A DNA stretch of 64,000 nucleotides from Paenibacillus sp. ACRRX. Lineage in GTDB: Bacteria; Bacillota; Bacilli; Paenibacillales; Paenibacillaceae. The stretch is taken from positions 248,001-312,000 of the forward strand of contig NZ_JAKRNK010000005.1 in the NCBI RefSeq assembly GCF_022346885.1, read 5' to 3'. Positions 35,295 to 44,539 of the stretch are shown here, piece by piece. The notes beneath the pieces were generated by a model, which saw nothing but the letters and a program-made list of their open reading frames with translations, made no database searches and was not told the DNA's origin. The position numbers and the translations under genes are program-made. Every line of letters starts with the position of its first letter. Position 1 is the first letter of the stretch.

Positions 35295-36269
35295 TCAGGG
35301 TAAACGGTATACGGCCAATGGCTTGCCATGCTTGAATTTTTCACTTATTTCATCCAACGCCTGTAGGGTGCCACTATCTAAGTTCAGCTCCACGCTGCGG
35401 CGATTCGCTTCCAACTGCTCAGCTTTGGTTGCTCCTACAATAACCGTAGACACGGCCTGCTGATGCATCAGCCACGCCAATGACAGCTCACTCGGGGAGC
35501 ACCCCAAGTCCGACGCAATAGAACGAACACGTTCCACCAACGGAAGAGTCGAATCGTTAATGAACCGTTTAATATGATCATCCTTCTCCGCACGAGATCC
35601 AGCGGGAACTACTTCTGATGATGTATATTTTCCCGTTAGAATTCCACCTGCAAGCGGGAAATAAGGAATAATACCGACTCCTTGATCCAGACAACACGCC
35701 ACCAACTCTTGCTCCGGTGTCCGATCGGCTAAGGAATAACTTGTCTGTGTCGACACAAAACGGTTCAAACCGCATTTTTCACTAATACCAATCGCTTTCA
35801 TCAGTTCCCATGCCGCGTAGTTAGAAGCGCCGATGTACCTTACCTTTCCCGAGCGAACCATATCATCGAGAGTCCGCAGCGTCTCTTCAAGCGGTGTCTC
35901 TGGGTCAAACGTATGGATCTGATACAGATCAACGTAATCCGTTTTCAACCTGCTCAAGCTCTGTTCCAACTCCAACATCAGATGATATCTGGAGGAACCG
36001 CGCTCATTAGGACCTTGTCCCTTGACCAATCCTGCTTTTGTCGCCAGTACTACCTGTTGCCGTCTGCCAGCAAGGGCATTGCCAATGATCCGCTCCGATT
36101 CCGTATGTGCGTAGATGTTCGCCGTATCGATAAATGTAATGCCGCTGTCAACGGCGTGATGCAAGATACGGGCGGATTCCGTTTCATCCGCTCGTTTGCC
36201 AAAAGAATTCGTGCCAAGCCCTAATATCGATACCTTCATCCCGCTGCTGCCAAGCCTTTTATAATTCAT
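35295..36269 (-). CDS. Aldo/keto reductase
   Basis: 324 residues, a TIM-barrel NADPH-dependent oxidoreductase. The catalytic tetrad is present: Asp and Tyr in FIDTANIYAHTESE, Lys in VLATKAGLV and His in DLYQIHTFD. VIVGATKAEQLEAN near the C-terminus binds the cofactor phosphate. The family reduces many aldehydes and ketones, so the substrate is open. AGGAGG lies eight bases before the ATG. Divergent from argS. Confidence 0.9.
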   Translation of the reverse strand: MNYKRLGSSGMKVSILGLGTNSFGKRADETESARILHHAVDSGITFIDTANIYAHTESERIIGNALAGRRQQVVLATKAGLVKGQGPNERGSSRYHLMLELEQSLSRLKTDYVDLYQIHTFDPETPLEETLRTLDDMVRSGKVRYIGASNYAAWELMKAIGISEKCGLNRFVSTQTSYSLADRTPEQELVACCLDQGVGIIPYFPLAGGILTGKYTSSEVVPAGSRAEKDDHIKRFINDSTLPLVERVRSIASDLGCSPSELSLAWLMHQQAVSTVIVGATKAEQLEANRRSVELNLDSGTLQALDEISEKFKHGKPLAVYRLP

Positions 36270-36382
36270 GGTTAGTTCCTCCTGCTGAAATAGGATCTAT
36301 GACTTGATGTTAAATTGAGGAAGTTACAGTCTGTATTTTATCAGAATACTGTATAAGAAGTGTAATTCTTGAAACGTCGAAG

Positions 36383-36410
36383 TTGATTTCTAAAATTCAA
36401 GGGGTATAAT
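36383..36410 (+). promoter_or_regulatory. Predicted promoter of the argS T-box transcript
   Basis: TTGATT (36383-36388), 16 bases and TATAAT (36405-36410). The transcript would begin some 20 bases before Stem I. Confidence 0.6.
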
Positions 36411-36429
36411 AGTATAAAATTACATCCGA

Positions 36430-36672
36430 ATGTTCAATGATCGGGAGAGTAGTTCATGGTGGTAGTCCAAGCGAGCCGGGTTGGTGGGAGCCGGTACATT
36501 GCCAGGAATGAAACGGACCCGTGAGAAGATGCGCTGAAAGAAAGCTTAGCAAGTACGCGCGTCCGGCCAAGACCGTTATCCTGTCAGAGGGGTCAAGCTG
36601 CGGCTTGGCAACAAGAGTGGTACCGCGAATGCAATAGCCTTCGTCTCTTTTATTAGAGACGGGGGCTTTTAT
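36430..36672 (+). ncRNA. T-box riboswitch leader of argS, specifier CGG (Arg)
   Basis: Stem I base CGGG (36442-36445) followed by AGAGTAG pairs with CCCG (36518-36521). The specifier CGG (36514-36516, followed by A) lies just before it and matches arginine. The distal Stem I has GAGCCGGG and AGCCGG. The T-box sequence AGAGTGGTACCGCG is at 36614-36627. The terminator stem is AGCCTTCGTCTC/GAGACGGGGGCT (36636-36667) followed by TTTT. Uncharged tRNA-Arg should favour the antiterminator and turn argS on. Confidence 0.93.
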
Positions 36673-36695
36673 TATGTTTATAAGGAGGAAATCGC

Positions 36696-38588
36696 ATGTT
36701 AAGTCAAACGCTGTTAACCCATTTAGAGCATGCTGCAGCTGCAATTTTAGAAGAATCCGGTAGTCCCATTGCGACATTCAATCCAATCACAATCGAGCAG
36801 CCATCACGTATGGAGCACGGTGATTACAGCACCAATATCGCCCTCCAATTAGCCCGCTCGCTGCGCAAAGCTCCGCTTCATATTGCTGAACAGATCAAGA
36901 CAAGACTGGAAGAGGACGGGATGTTCGCAGGGCTAGTAAATAAAATAGAGGTTCTGCCTCCTGGTTTTATTAATTTATTTATCAATTGGACAGTGTGGGC
37001 TCAGCAGGATATGCCCGTTTCCCATGCGCATAAAACAAAAATCGTAATCGAACATACGTCGATTAATCCTAACAAATCTTCGCACATCGGGCATCTTCGT
37101 AATGCCTGTATCGGAGACACGCTTGTCCGGATGCTTCAAAGAACAGGCTGCACGGTCGAAGTCCATAACTACATTGATGATCTCGGCAACCAACTTGCTG
37201 ATACGGTAGTTGGCATGCTGCATACACCGATTAAGCATCAGCATGATCGTTTTGGCGATTTCTGCTGGGACTTGTATGCTCATGTGAACAAACAATACGA
37301 GCAGGATATGGAACTTCAGCAGCAGCGCTCTCATGTACTGCATGCCCTTGAAGAGGGTAACAACAATCTTGCATGGACTGGCATGCTCGTAGCTGAACGG
37401 ATCGTACGTGAGCACATCGAGGAAATGGGCAGCTTCGGCATCTGCTATGACTTGCTTGTATGGGAGAGCAATATCGTCAGAGAGGGCTTCTGGAACTCAG
37501 CCTTTGAATTGCTCCAGCAGACAGACTCATTTTATCAGATCGATAAAGGCAAGCTTGCCGGATGCTGGGTGCTGCGACAGTCTGAACATGAACCACAGGG
37601 AGATGGCGCGTCAACTCCTGATGATACGACAGCCGATTCCGAGCATCATCAGGACAAAGTACTCGTTCGTTCGAACGGCATCCTAACGTATACGGCCAAG
37701 GATATCGCTTATCATCTATGGAAGTTCGGACTTCTGAACCAAGATTTCACTTATTCACCGTTTACAAATTCCTTATGGACGACTCGTGCCGGAGGAACTA
37801 CACGTTCATACGGACATGCAGATGTAGTCATTAATGTAATCGATTATCGACAACAATACCCTCAAGCAATGGTCAAGCAAGCGCTGCAAACGCTCGGCTT
37901 CACGGCCCAGGCTGAGAAGCTGCATCACGTGAGCTACGGTGTGGTGTCGCTAAGCCCAAATGCCGCAAGCGAGCTGGGCATGGATACTTCTGATGGCAGA
38001 TCCTCTTATGCCATGTCTGGTCGTCAGGGCATTGGGATTAAGAGTGCCCAACTGCTCGATTTAATGGAGAAGGTGATCACAGACAAGCGCTCAGATCAGA
38101 CTGGTATGAGCAGCCGTGATATTGCGGCCGCAGCCATTCGATATTACCTGCTGCGCTTTAATCTCCAGACTGAAGTTGTACTGGATCTTCAGCAAGCAAC
38201 AGAAATTACAGGCAACACGGGCGTATACGTCATGTATGCACATGCACGTGCGACGACTTTACTGCAGCGTGCAGCACAGGAGCATCGTATCGAGCCAACT
38301 GCACCGAAAGATATCTCCCATCTCGAAAAAGCAGAATACGCGCTGCTGCGTCATATTGCCAAATGGCCAGATACATTACAGTCCGCTTGCAAAGAGCTAG
38401 CACCGAACACGATCTGCACATATGCGTTTGAGCTTGCAACGCTGTTTAACAACTTCTATGCGGTGTGCCCTATTCTGAAAGCAAGCCGCGAGAGTCAAGT
38501 CTTCCGTGTATGGCTAACAGCCAAATTCAAGGAAACACTTTGTGACGCGCTCCAAGTGTTAGGCTTGCCGACACCGGAACGCATGTAA
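36696..38588 (+). CDS. argS: Arginine-tRNA ligase
   Basis: 630 residues. It attaches arginine to tRNA-Arg. Class I signatures are visible: SSHIGHLRN (HIGH motif) near residue 130, MSGRQGIG in place of KMSKS near residue 435, and a C-terminal anticodon-binding helical domain (DALQ-type DALQVLGLPTPERM end). It is longer than the usual 550-560 residues, partly through a hydrophilic insert rich in Asp, His and Thr near residue 305-325. AAGGAGG lies seven bases before the ATG. Controlled by the upstream Arg T-box. Whether a second argS exists elsewhere in the genome cannot be seen here. Confidence 0.95.
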   Translation: MLSQTLLTHLEHAAAAILEESGSPIATFNPITIEQPSRMEHGDYSTNIALQLARSLRKAPLHIAEQIKTRLEEDGMFAGLVNKIEVLPPGFINLFINWTVWAQQDMPVSHAHKTKIVIEHTSINPNKSSHIGHLRNACIGDTLVRMLQRTGCTVEVHNYIDDLGNQLADTVVGMLHTPIKHQHDRFGDFCWDLYAHVNKQYEQDMELQQQRSHVLHALEEGNNNLAWTGMLVAERIVREHIEEMGSFGICYDLLVWESNIVREGFWNSAFELLQQTDSFYQIDKGKLAGCWVLRQSEHEPQGDGASTPDDTTADSEHHQDKVLVRSNGILTYTAKDIAYHLWKFGLLNQDFTYSPFTNSLWTTRAGGTTRSYGHADVVINVIDYRQQYPQAMVKQALQTLGFTAQAEKLHHVSYGVVSLSPNAASELGMDTSDGRSSYAMSGRQGIGIKSAQLLDLMEKVITDKRSDQTGMSSRDIAAAAIRYYLLRFNLQTEVVLDLQQATEITGNTGVYVMYAHARATTLLQRAAQEHRIEPTAPKDISHLEKAEYALLRHIAKWPDTLQSACKELAPNTICTYAFELATLFNNFYAVCPILKASRESQVFRVWLTAKFKETLCDALQVLGLPTPERM

Positions 38589-38602
38589 GCCGGCCAGGTA
38601 TG

Positions 38603-38636
38603 GCGGGCTATTTCGACAACGGATCGAATAGCCCGC
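38603..38636. terminator. Hairpin between convergent argS and proS
   Basis: GCGGGCTATTTCGA pairs with TCGAATAGCCCGC with one bulged T. There is no T tail on either strand, so termination would be weak. Confidence 0.5.
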
Positions 38637-38676
38637 TACCATGTAATCAGCACATTGGCCCCTCACAACACTCGCA

Positions 38677-40419
38677 TTACACCTGTTCCAGTACCGCTTG
38701 GATATGCAAGCAAGCCTTTTCAACCGTCATGATCTGCTTTTCGCCGCTAGAGCGCTCTTTCAGCTCGACTAGGCCGTTTGCTGCATCCTTGCCTATCACT
38801 ATACGCAGCGGTATGCCCATTAAGTCGGCGTCTTTCAGTTTTACGCCAAGCCGCTCATCCCGGTCATCAAGCAGCACCTCAACGTGATGCCGGCGCAACC
38901 ATTCATACAAATGCTCTGCTACTTTGGTCTGCTCTGCATCTTTTACGGACACTGGAACGAGGTGGACCTGATAAGGAGCAATCGCTAGCGGCCAAATAAT
39001 CCCGTGCTCATCATGATGCTGTTCAATGGCAGCTGACAACAAGCGGGAGATCCCAATGCCGTAACAGCCCATGACCATGTTCTGTTCTTTTCCTGCTGTA
39101 TCCAGAAAAGTCGCTGCTAACGTCTCGCTGTACTTTGTACCCAATTTAAAAATATGTCCTACCTCAATCCCTTTGCTAAACTGAAGTGCACTCTCACATC
39201 GAGGACAACAGTCGCCTTCGACTGCATTCCGGTAATCCCCTATTCTCTCTAAAGTGAAATCACGTCCAGGCACTACGTGATCATAATGATAATCCACTTC
39301 ATTGGCTCCCATGAGCGCGTCCTTGACCCCCGCCACAGCTTCATCCACAAGTATTGGAATAGACAACCCTCTAGGTCCTGCAAATCCTACAGGTGCTCCC
39401 GTAACACGGGACGTTGTCTCTGCATCGGCAAGTTGGAGCTCTGCTACACCAAGAGTATTCTTCACTTTAATCTCATTGACTTCGTGATCGCCTCGAACAA
39501 CAACCGCAACCGCCTGTCCATCTGCCACATAAATCAGCGTCTTTATCATTTGTTGCGAAGCTTTACCCAACGCCTGTTTAAGCTGTCCGATCGTACGAAT
39601 ATTAGGGGTGTGCAGCTTAGTCATTACTGGATATGGTGTGATTGACTCCCCATCTGCTGTCATCTCACATTTGTTCTCATTCCTTGAACTGTGTGCAGCA
39701 ATCGATTGCGCCTTCTCTAAATTAGCGGCATATGCACACGAAGAACAGGAAACAATCGTATCCTCCCCGATGGCTGCCAACGCCATAAATTCATGTGTCC
39801 CTCCCTCTCCGCCAATAGAGCCCGGATCTGCTTCTACTGCACGGAACTGCAACCCCATACGGGTGAATATCTGATGATAAGCCTCGTACATATTCCAGTA
39901 AGAGCGATCAAGCCCTTCCCAGTCCGTATCAAAGGAATAAGCATCTTTCATCAAAAATTCACGTCCTCGCAGCAGCCCGAAGCGAGGGCGCCGTTCATCC
40001 CGGAACTTGGTCTGAATTTGGTACATCGTCAAAGGAAGCCTGCGATAGGAATTCACCTCGCCCCCAACTAACGTCGTGATCACTTCTTCATGCGTAGGAC
40101 CTAACGCAAACTCTCGTTCATGCCGATCATGGAAACGTATCAGCTCAGGACCGTAAAGAGCATATCTTCCAGATCGCTGCCATAATTCAGCTGGCTGGAT
40201 AGCAGGCAGCAGCACCTCTTGAGCCCCAGCCATGTCCATTTCTTCTCGCACAATGTGCTCCAATTTACGAAGCACACGCCGTCCTAACGGCAAATAAGAG
40301 TACACCCCTGCCGCCGTCTGCCGGATATACCCGGCTCGCAGCAATAACTGATGGCTTACCGCCTCCGCATCGGCTGGTGCTTCACGCAGAGTTGGCGATA
40401 GCAATTGGCTTTGTCTCAT
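38677..40419 (-). CDS. proS: Proline-tRNA ligase, bacterial type
   Basis: 580 residues of the bacterial ProRS type with an editing (INS) domain between motifs 2 and 3. Class II motif 2 is in TKFRDERRPRFGLLRGREF, the insert begins near CSSCAYAANLEKAQ, and motif 3 is in GCYGIGISRLLSAAIEQH. The C-terminal anticodon domain (VSVKDAEQTKVAEHLYEWL) ends the protein. The ATG at 40419 is seven bases after AAGGAGAG; the longer open frame upstream runs through the T-box leader and is not translated. Controlled by its own Pro T-box. Confidence 0.95.
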   Translation of the reverse strand: MRQSQLLSPTLREAPADAEAVSHQLLLRAGYIRQTAAGVYSYLPLGRRVLRKLEHIVREEMDMAGAQEVLLPAIQPAELWQRSGRYALYGPELIRFHDRHEREFALGPTHEEVITTLVGGEVNSYRRLPLTMYQIQTKFRDERRPRFGLLRGREFLMKDAYSFDTDWEGLDRSYWNMYEAYHQIFTRMGLQFRAVEADPGSIGGEGGTHEFMALAAIGEDTIVSCSSCAYAANLEKAQSIAAHSSRNENKCEMTADGESITPYPVMTKLHTPNIRTIGQLKQALGKASQQMIKTLIYVADGQAVAVVVRGDHEVNEIKVKNTLGVAELQLADAETTSRVTGAPVGFAGPRGLSIPILVDEAVAGVKDALMGANEVDYHYDHVVPGRDFTLERIGDYRNAVEGDCCPRCESALQFSKGIEVGHIFKLGTKYSETLAATFLDTAGKEQNMVMGCYGIGISRLLSAAIEQHHDEHGIIWPLAIAPYQVHLVPVSVKDAEQTKVAEHLYEWLRRHHVEVLLDDRDERLGVKLKDADLMGIPLRIVIGKDAANGLVELKERSSGEKQIMTVEKACLHIQAVLEQV

Positions 40420-40473
40420 TCGAAATCTCTCCTTTATGTCAAATGTGAAGCGTATCGCTGTATTCAGATGAAA

Positions 40474-40770
40474 ACAAAAAAACACATTCGTCAGGGACGA
40501 ATGTGCTCGTGGTACCACCCTATTTTCACCGGCGTACCCAAATACTCCGGCTCTCGACGTTATAACGGAAACGTTCCGGCGATGAGTACTCGTTTGCTTA
40601 CTGGATAAAAAGCGCATCACGCCTATGGCATAATGCCCTATCCCTTTCCTCGTCGCAGCTACAAAGTAGGAAGTCGCACATCATCTGCAGGAACCTCCCA
40701 ACCTATGGGTTCCCTCTCTGGATCAGCCAAACATGCGCTTATGTCCTTGATCATCGCTGTTAATTATAAA
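40474..40770 (-). ncRNA. T-box riboswitch leader of proS, specifier CCU (Pro)
   Basis: On the minus strand the Stem I base CAGC...CAAGG pairs with CTTTG...GCTG, and GCGCAT pairs with ATGTGC above the specifier loop GACTTCCTA. The specifier CCU (plus-strand 40668-40670, followed by A) matches proline. AGAGAGGGAACC is the distal Stem I. The T-box GGTGGTACCACG lies at about 40508-40520. The terminator CACATTCGTC/GACGAATGTG (40483-40505) is followed by seven T residues. Confidence 0.9.
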
Positions 40771-40878
40771 ATTAAAAGCCAGTGTATCATTAATGACCTG
40801 TACTTATCAAGCAAGAAATAAAGTTAACATGTTATTAACCTGAGCGCTTAAACAACAGCAAGTTAGACACAAGATAAA
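40771..40878 (-). promoter_or_regulatory. Likely promoter region of the proS transcript
   Basis: On the minus strand TTGATA, an 18-base spacer and TACACT, or a downstream TATAAT near 40763-40770, are alternatives. Neither can be chosen by eye. Confidence 0.35.
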
Positions 40879-40932
40879 CAAAAAAATGAATGGACCAGAC
40901 AATCGCCCGGGGAGACGATTGCTGATCCATTC
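40879..40932 (-). terminator. Terminator of the heme-uptake operon
   Basis: On the minus strand GAATGGA and CAATCG pair with CGATTG and TCCATTC around an internal mismatch, followed by ATTTTTTTG. Confidence 0.85.
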
Positions 40933-40982
40933 AAAGAGTGGGGTTGGGTAAACATATATGTCATAAGAAGCGGGGGCTTCTT

Positions 40983-41336
40983 CTATGACTGCTCTCCTGT
41001 CGCAGCTGCGACAGATTCTTCGGACTCTGCCGGAAGATGGTGATGCACGATATCATAGATCGTGACTTTGAATTCAATAATGCTGTCATCCGCTTTCTCA
41101 CGGCGGGCATGACCTTCCTTGAACTGTTGGCTATTGACCCAACCTTCAAAGGATTCCCGATCCTGCCAGACGGTACGCACGACATATTCGTCGTACTCTT
41201 CGGATTGAGTGCTCGTCATAAGCTCCAGACTAACAAAGCCTGGCATATGATGAACACGCTTGGGCTTCGCAAAGCGCTGCTTCAGATGATTCCCTTCACC
41301 CTTACGGGTACGGAGTCGGTTAGTAACGGCGATCAT
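40983..41336 (-). CDS. IsdG-family heme-degrading monooxygenase
   Basis: 117 residues, a dimeric alpha-beta ferredoxin fold of the ABM superfamily. The IsdG catalytic triad Asn7/Trp67/His77 of S. aureus has an exact counterpart here shifted by one: Asn6 in VTNRL, Trp66 in SFEGW and His76 in KEGHAR. Such enzymes open heme in the cytoplasm and release iron. The ATG at 41336 is eight bases after AAGGAGG; the earlier in-frame start overlaps that site. It is the last gene of the hmuTUV-like operon, 27 bases after the ATPase, which supports heme as the imported substrate. Confidence 0.88.
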   Translation of the reverse strand: MIAVTNRLRTRKGEGNHLKQRFAKPKRVHHMPGFVSLELMTSTQSEEYDEYVVRTVWQDRESFEGWVNSQQFKEGHARREKADDSIIEFKVTIYDIVHHHLPAESEESVAAATGEQS

Positions 41337-41363
41337 GTTGGGTTCCTCCTTCACAAGATGAGA

Positions 41364-42146
41364 TTATACAGACGAGACGGCTATTGGAAATATATAAGGA
41401 CGTGTTTGTTCTTGATGGATACGAACTCGTATACGAAATACTTGCTCAAACATCTCGGCCGTCATCACTTCATTCGGCGTGCCGCTCTGAACGATGCGGC
41501 CGTCCTGCATCACAATCATGCGATCACTATATTGGGCCGCTTGATTCATGTCGTGCAGCACCATGATAATCGTCATGTTGAGCTGCTCATTTAAGCGATT
41601 CATCAGCTCGAGTACCTCCAACTGATGCGCAATATCCAAATAAGTCGTCGGCTCGTCAAGGAGCAGCACTTTCGGTTTCTGGGCAAGCGCCATTGCAATC
41701 CAAGCGCGCTGCCGCTCTCCGCCTGACAAGGAGTCCAACTGGCGATCTGCCAACTGTGCAAGCCGTGTCTCATGTATCGCCCATTCAACGATGGTCTGAT
41801 CAGCCTCCGAGGAGCCTGCCAGCAGACTCCTGTAAGGATGTCTGCCATACTGTACAAGATCACGTACCGTCATTTCCGATAAATCAGGCTGGATTTGGGT
41901 AAGCATGGACAACATTCTTGCAGCGTCCCGCCCCTTCATCTTTGCAATATCTCTCCCATTCAACATGACGCTTCCCTGATGGGGAGTCATAAGCCGAGCC
42001 ATAATCTTAAGCAAGGTGGACTTGCCGGAACCGTTTGGTCCGATAATGCTTATCCTTTCACCTTGTTCTGCCTGCAGCGAGACCTCGTGAAGTCCAAATT
42101 TCTCAGACAGCCTATAACCAAGCTGATTGACATTAAGTACGCCCAA
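41364..42146 (-). CDS. ABC transporter ATP-binding protein (HmuV/FecE-like)
   Basis: 260 residues. Walker A GPNGSGKSTLLK (about 35-46), signature LSGGERQRAWIAMAL, Walker B VLLLDEPTTYLD and the switch His in VLHDMNQA are all intact. It powers import through the adjacent permease. The start is TTG at 42146, five bases after GAGGCGG, and overlaps the permease gene by 14 bases, so translation is coupled. In the operon hmuT-hmuU-hmuV-isdG. Confidence 0.93.
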   Translation of the reverse strand: MGVLNVNQLGYRLSEKFGLHEVSLQAEQGERISIIGPNGSGKSTLLKIMARLMTPHQGSVMLNGRDIAKMKGRDAARMLSMLTQIQPDLSEMTVRDLVQYGRHPYRSLLAGSSEADQTIVEWAIHETRLAQLADRQLDSLSGGERQRAWIAMALAQKPKVLLLDEPTTYLDIAHQLEVLELMNRLNEQLNMTIIMVLHDMNQAAQYSDRMIVMQDGRIVQSGTPNEVMTAEMFEQVFRIRVRIHQEQTRPYIFPIAVSSV

Positions 42147-43185
42147 GGATGCCGCCTCCCCGTCTCAATAAATATAAGAAGAACGGTGCGCCGACAACAG
42201 CCAGCAAAATACCAACCGGCAGTTCGAGCGGATCAAACCAGCTTCGTGCCGCCGTATCTGCAAACACGACCAATGCCGCTCCGCCTAGAGCCGACACCGG
42301 CAGCAAGTAACTGTAGTTGTTGCCTACGATGAGCCGCACCATATGCGGTACAACTAGGCCAACAAATCCGATAAGACCAGACACGCTTACCGCAATACCT
42401 GCTAACAACGTGCTGATAAAAATCAGGAAGAGGCGGCTCCGCTCCGTCTTCTGACCAAGCAGCTTAGCTGCATCATCACCAAGTATCAGTATATTGGCAT
42501 GACGCACCGCGAATATTGACAGCACGATTGCGACTGCAAAGTATGGAAGAATCATCTGAAGATGATACCAACTTACACCGCCCAATCCACCAGACAGCCA
42601 TGGCAATACAGCCTGAACTCTGTCGCTGTACAATTGCATTACACCGGAAGTCACCGCACCTGCCAACGCATTGACAGCTACACCGGCCAGAATGATGCGC
42701 AGCGGTGAAGCACCACGCTTCCACGCCAAGCTGTATGTCACCATAACGGCGATAAATGCACCTATGAAAGCCGCCGCTGGCACCAAATATATCATTTCAG
42801 GTAATATCAACATAATAATGACAGCCATTAATCCTGCTCCAGCCGACACACCGATAATTCCCGGATCAGCTAGCGGATTACGCATTACACCTTGCATAAA
42901 TGCACCCGATACAGACAGTGCCATTCCAACCACAACTGCAAGCAGTGTACGCGGCAAACGGAAATTCCATATGATCTGTTCCTCTGTAGACGGTTCTCTA
43001 TTCACCAGCACGGCCCATATGGTACGTACCGGAATGGAAACCGCGCCGGTCGACATGCCGTACAAGAACGCCGCAATCAGAAGCAGCAGCGCGACTATAA
43101 TTGCTACTAATCGCTTCCACCTGCGTGGATCTTGACCAAGGGCACTTGTTCCGGAAGCTTTACTCGCTTCCAGTTCGGCATTCAT
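42133..43185 (-). CDS. ABC transporter permease, FecCD family (HmuU-like)
   Basis: 350 residues with about nine membrane helices. FRLPRTLLAVVVGMALSVSG, MRNPLADPGIIGVSAGAG and LIGFVGLVVPHMVRLIVG are the FecCD signatures. GGAGTG lies seven bases before the ATG, overlapping the end of the binding-protein gene, which stops six bases upstream. A single permease gene means it should act as a homodimer, as in heme importers. Confidence 0.93.
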   Translation of the reverse strand: MNAELEASKASGTSALGQDPRRWKRLVAIIVALLLLIAAFLYGMSTGAVSIPVRTIWAVLVNREPSTEEQIIWNFRLPRTLLAVVVGMALSVSGAFMQGVMRNPLADPGIIGVSAGAGLMAVIIMLILPEMIYLVPAAAFIGAFIAVMVTYSLAWKRGASPLRIILAGVAVNALAGAVTSGVMQLYSDRVQAVLPWLSGGLGGVSWYHLQMILPYFAVAIVLSIFAVRHANILILGDDAAKLLGQKTERSRLFLIFISTLLAGIAVSVSGLIGFVGLVVPHMVRLIVGNNYSYLLPVSALGGAALVVFADTAARSWFDPLELPVGILLAVVGAPFFLYLLRRGGGILGRT

Positions 43186-43191
43186 CGTAAA

Positions 43192-44142
43192 TCACTCCGC
43201 TTCTTTTAAATGAGTCGCCAGCACTTGCAAGGAGTCAAAAATCTTGGTACCTGGGTTCGTGCCAAACAAGTGAGAAGGAAGGATGACAATATGATCTTTC
43301 TTCACCGCAGTCAGGCTGCTCCATGAAGCATTTTTGCTAATCTCTGCATCAAATGCTTTCTTCACCGCTTCAGGATCGCCATGTGTGATCAAGAAAACGA
43401 CATCCGGATTGGAAGCGATGACACGCTCTGCGCTCAACTGTGCATATCCCGACATCTTCTCCATTTTAGGAAAATCAGAAGCTACATTTTTGCCACCCGC
43501 TCTTGTAAGCAGATCACCAGGCAAAGAATCCGGCATAGCAGCAAGCAGTGTACCTGGAGCACCATAGACGATCAAAGCTTTCTTGGGATTGTCTTTGTTA
43601 ATCTTGCCTGCAAGCTGCAGCTTCACATCCATCGCTTGTGCGGTCGCTTTGGCTCTCTCGGACTTGCCTAACAATTGGCCAATCTTCAGCACGCTTTCCT
43701 TAATCTCATTAACCGATTCGGAATTAGTTAGGAACACTTTAGCCCCTGTCGCTTCGAGCGCCTTCACGTCCTTCACGTTTAGGCTCTTGCTGCCGATAAT
43801 AAGCTCGGGTTTCAAGGCTGTAATTAGCTCATAGTTAGGCGTGTGTGCCGATCCGATTACAGCTGCATCAAGTACAGCTTTTGGAAGCTTAGTATTAGAA
43901 GTTTTCGGACGTCCGACCAGATTGCCGCCAAGTGCAGCTACGATCTGTGCATCTCCTGCCGCGAGCGTGACAACGCTTTTTACAGGCTTATCAAATGTTA
44001 TTGATCGCCCTGCAAAGTCTGTTACTGTAATCTTCGATACCGTTGTTGTTGGCGCTGCAACTGCAGCCGTGCTTAAAGAAGAAAATACAAGAATCGCAGC
44101 AAGTGCGAGCTTAGAAGCTGAGCGATTAAATACACGTAACAT
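43192..44142 (-). CDS. Heme/iron-complex ABC transporter substrate-binding protein without lipobox
   Basis: 316 residues of the helical-backbone metal-receptor cluster (FepB/HmuT type): FAGRSITFDKPVKSVVTL, NYELITALKPELIIGS, PDVVFLITHGD and a C-terminal FDSLQVLATHL. The signal peptide (about 1-30) ends in AAVAA with no cysteine, so it is a signal-peptidase-I substrate rather than a lipoprotein. Gram-positive binding proteins are normally lipid-anchored, so how this one stays at the membrane is unclear. The heme assignment rests on the IsdG-type gene in the operon. Two Fur boxes lie upstream. Confidence 0.88.
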   Translation of the reverse strand: MLRVFNRSASKLALAAILVFSSLSTAAVAAPTTTVSKITVTDFAGRSITFDKPVKSVVTLAAGDAQIVAALGGNLVGRPKTSNTKLPKAVLDAAVIGSAHTPNYELITALKPELIIGSKSLNVKDVKALEATGAKVFLTNSESVNEIKESVLKIGQLLGKSERAKATAQAMDVKLQLAGKINKDNPKKALIVYGAPGTLLAAMPDSLPGDLLTRAGGKNVASDFPKMEKMSGYAQLSAERVIASNPDVVFLITHGDPEAVKKAFDAEISKNASWSSLTAVKKDHIVILPSHLFGTNPGTKIFDSLQVLATHLKEAE

Positions 44143-44304
44143 AAATGACCCCTCCTAGAAATATGAAATAAGGAATAGCGGTAAAAAAAAATGAAGCTGC
44201 TTGTTCGATTCGCTCTCGTGCAGAGGCTAAAATTACAAAGTTTGTTTATCGATTCGTATTCGAATCATAACCTGCTGCTTATGTAAAATGCCTATTAACT
44301 ATAA

Positions 44305-44319
44305 TGACAATCATTCTCA
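44305..44319. promoter_or_regulatory. Fur box 1 of the heme-uptake operon
   Basis: TGACAATCATTCTCA matches the 7-1-7 Fur consensus with two mismatches. Confidence 0.7.
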
Positions 44320-44339
44320 TTTACAAGCTTGATCATAAA

Positions 44340-44354
44340 TGATAATGAATATCA
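44340..44354. promoter_or_regulatory. Fur box 2 of the heme-uptake operon
   Basis: TGATAATGAATATCA matches the 7-1-7 Fur consensus with one mismatch and overlaps a second palindrome, AATGATA...TATCATT. Confidence 0.82.
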
Positions 44355-44501
44355 TTGTCAATAAAAATAGTTAAACACTTTTTATTTTTATGGGTGCCTC
44401 ATCGACACTTTCACCGAATCACTAGTCCCCTCTGTCCATGTACGAACACGATGTATAGTAATGCGGCGGATACCATTATGAGAAGTGTAGGCACTTCCCC
44501 C

Positions 44502-44531
44502 TTGAATAATAGGTTAATAATGAGCTATACT
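44502..44531 (+). promoter_or_regulatory. Predicted promoter of the serS transcript
   Basis: TTGAAT (44502-44507), 18 bases and TATACT (44526-44531). It puts the transcript start near 44538. Confidence 0.55.
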
Positions 44532-44539
44532 ACTACTCA

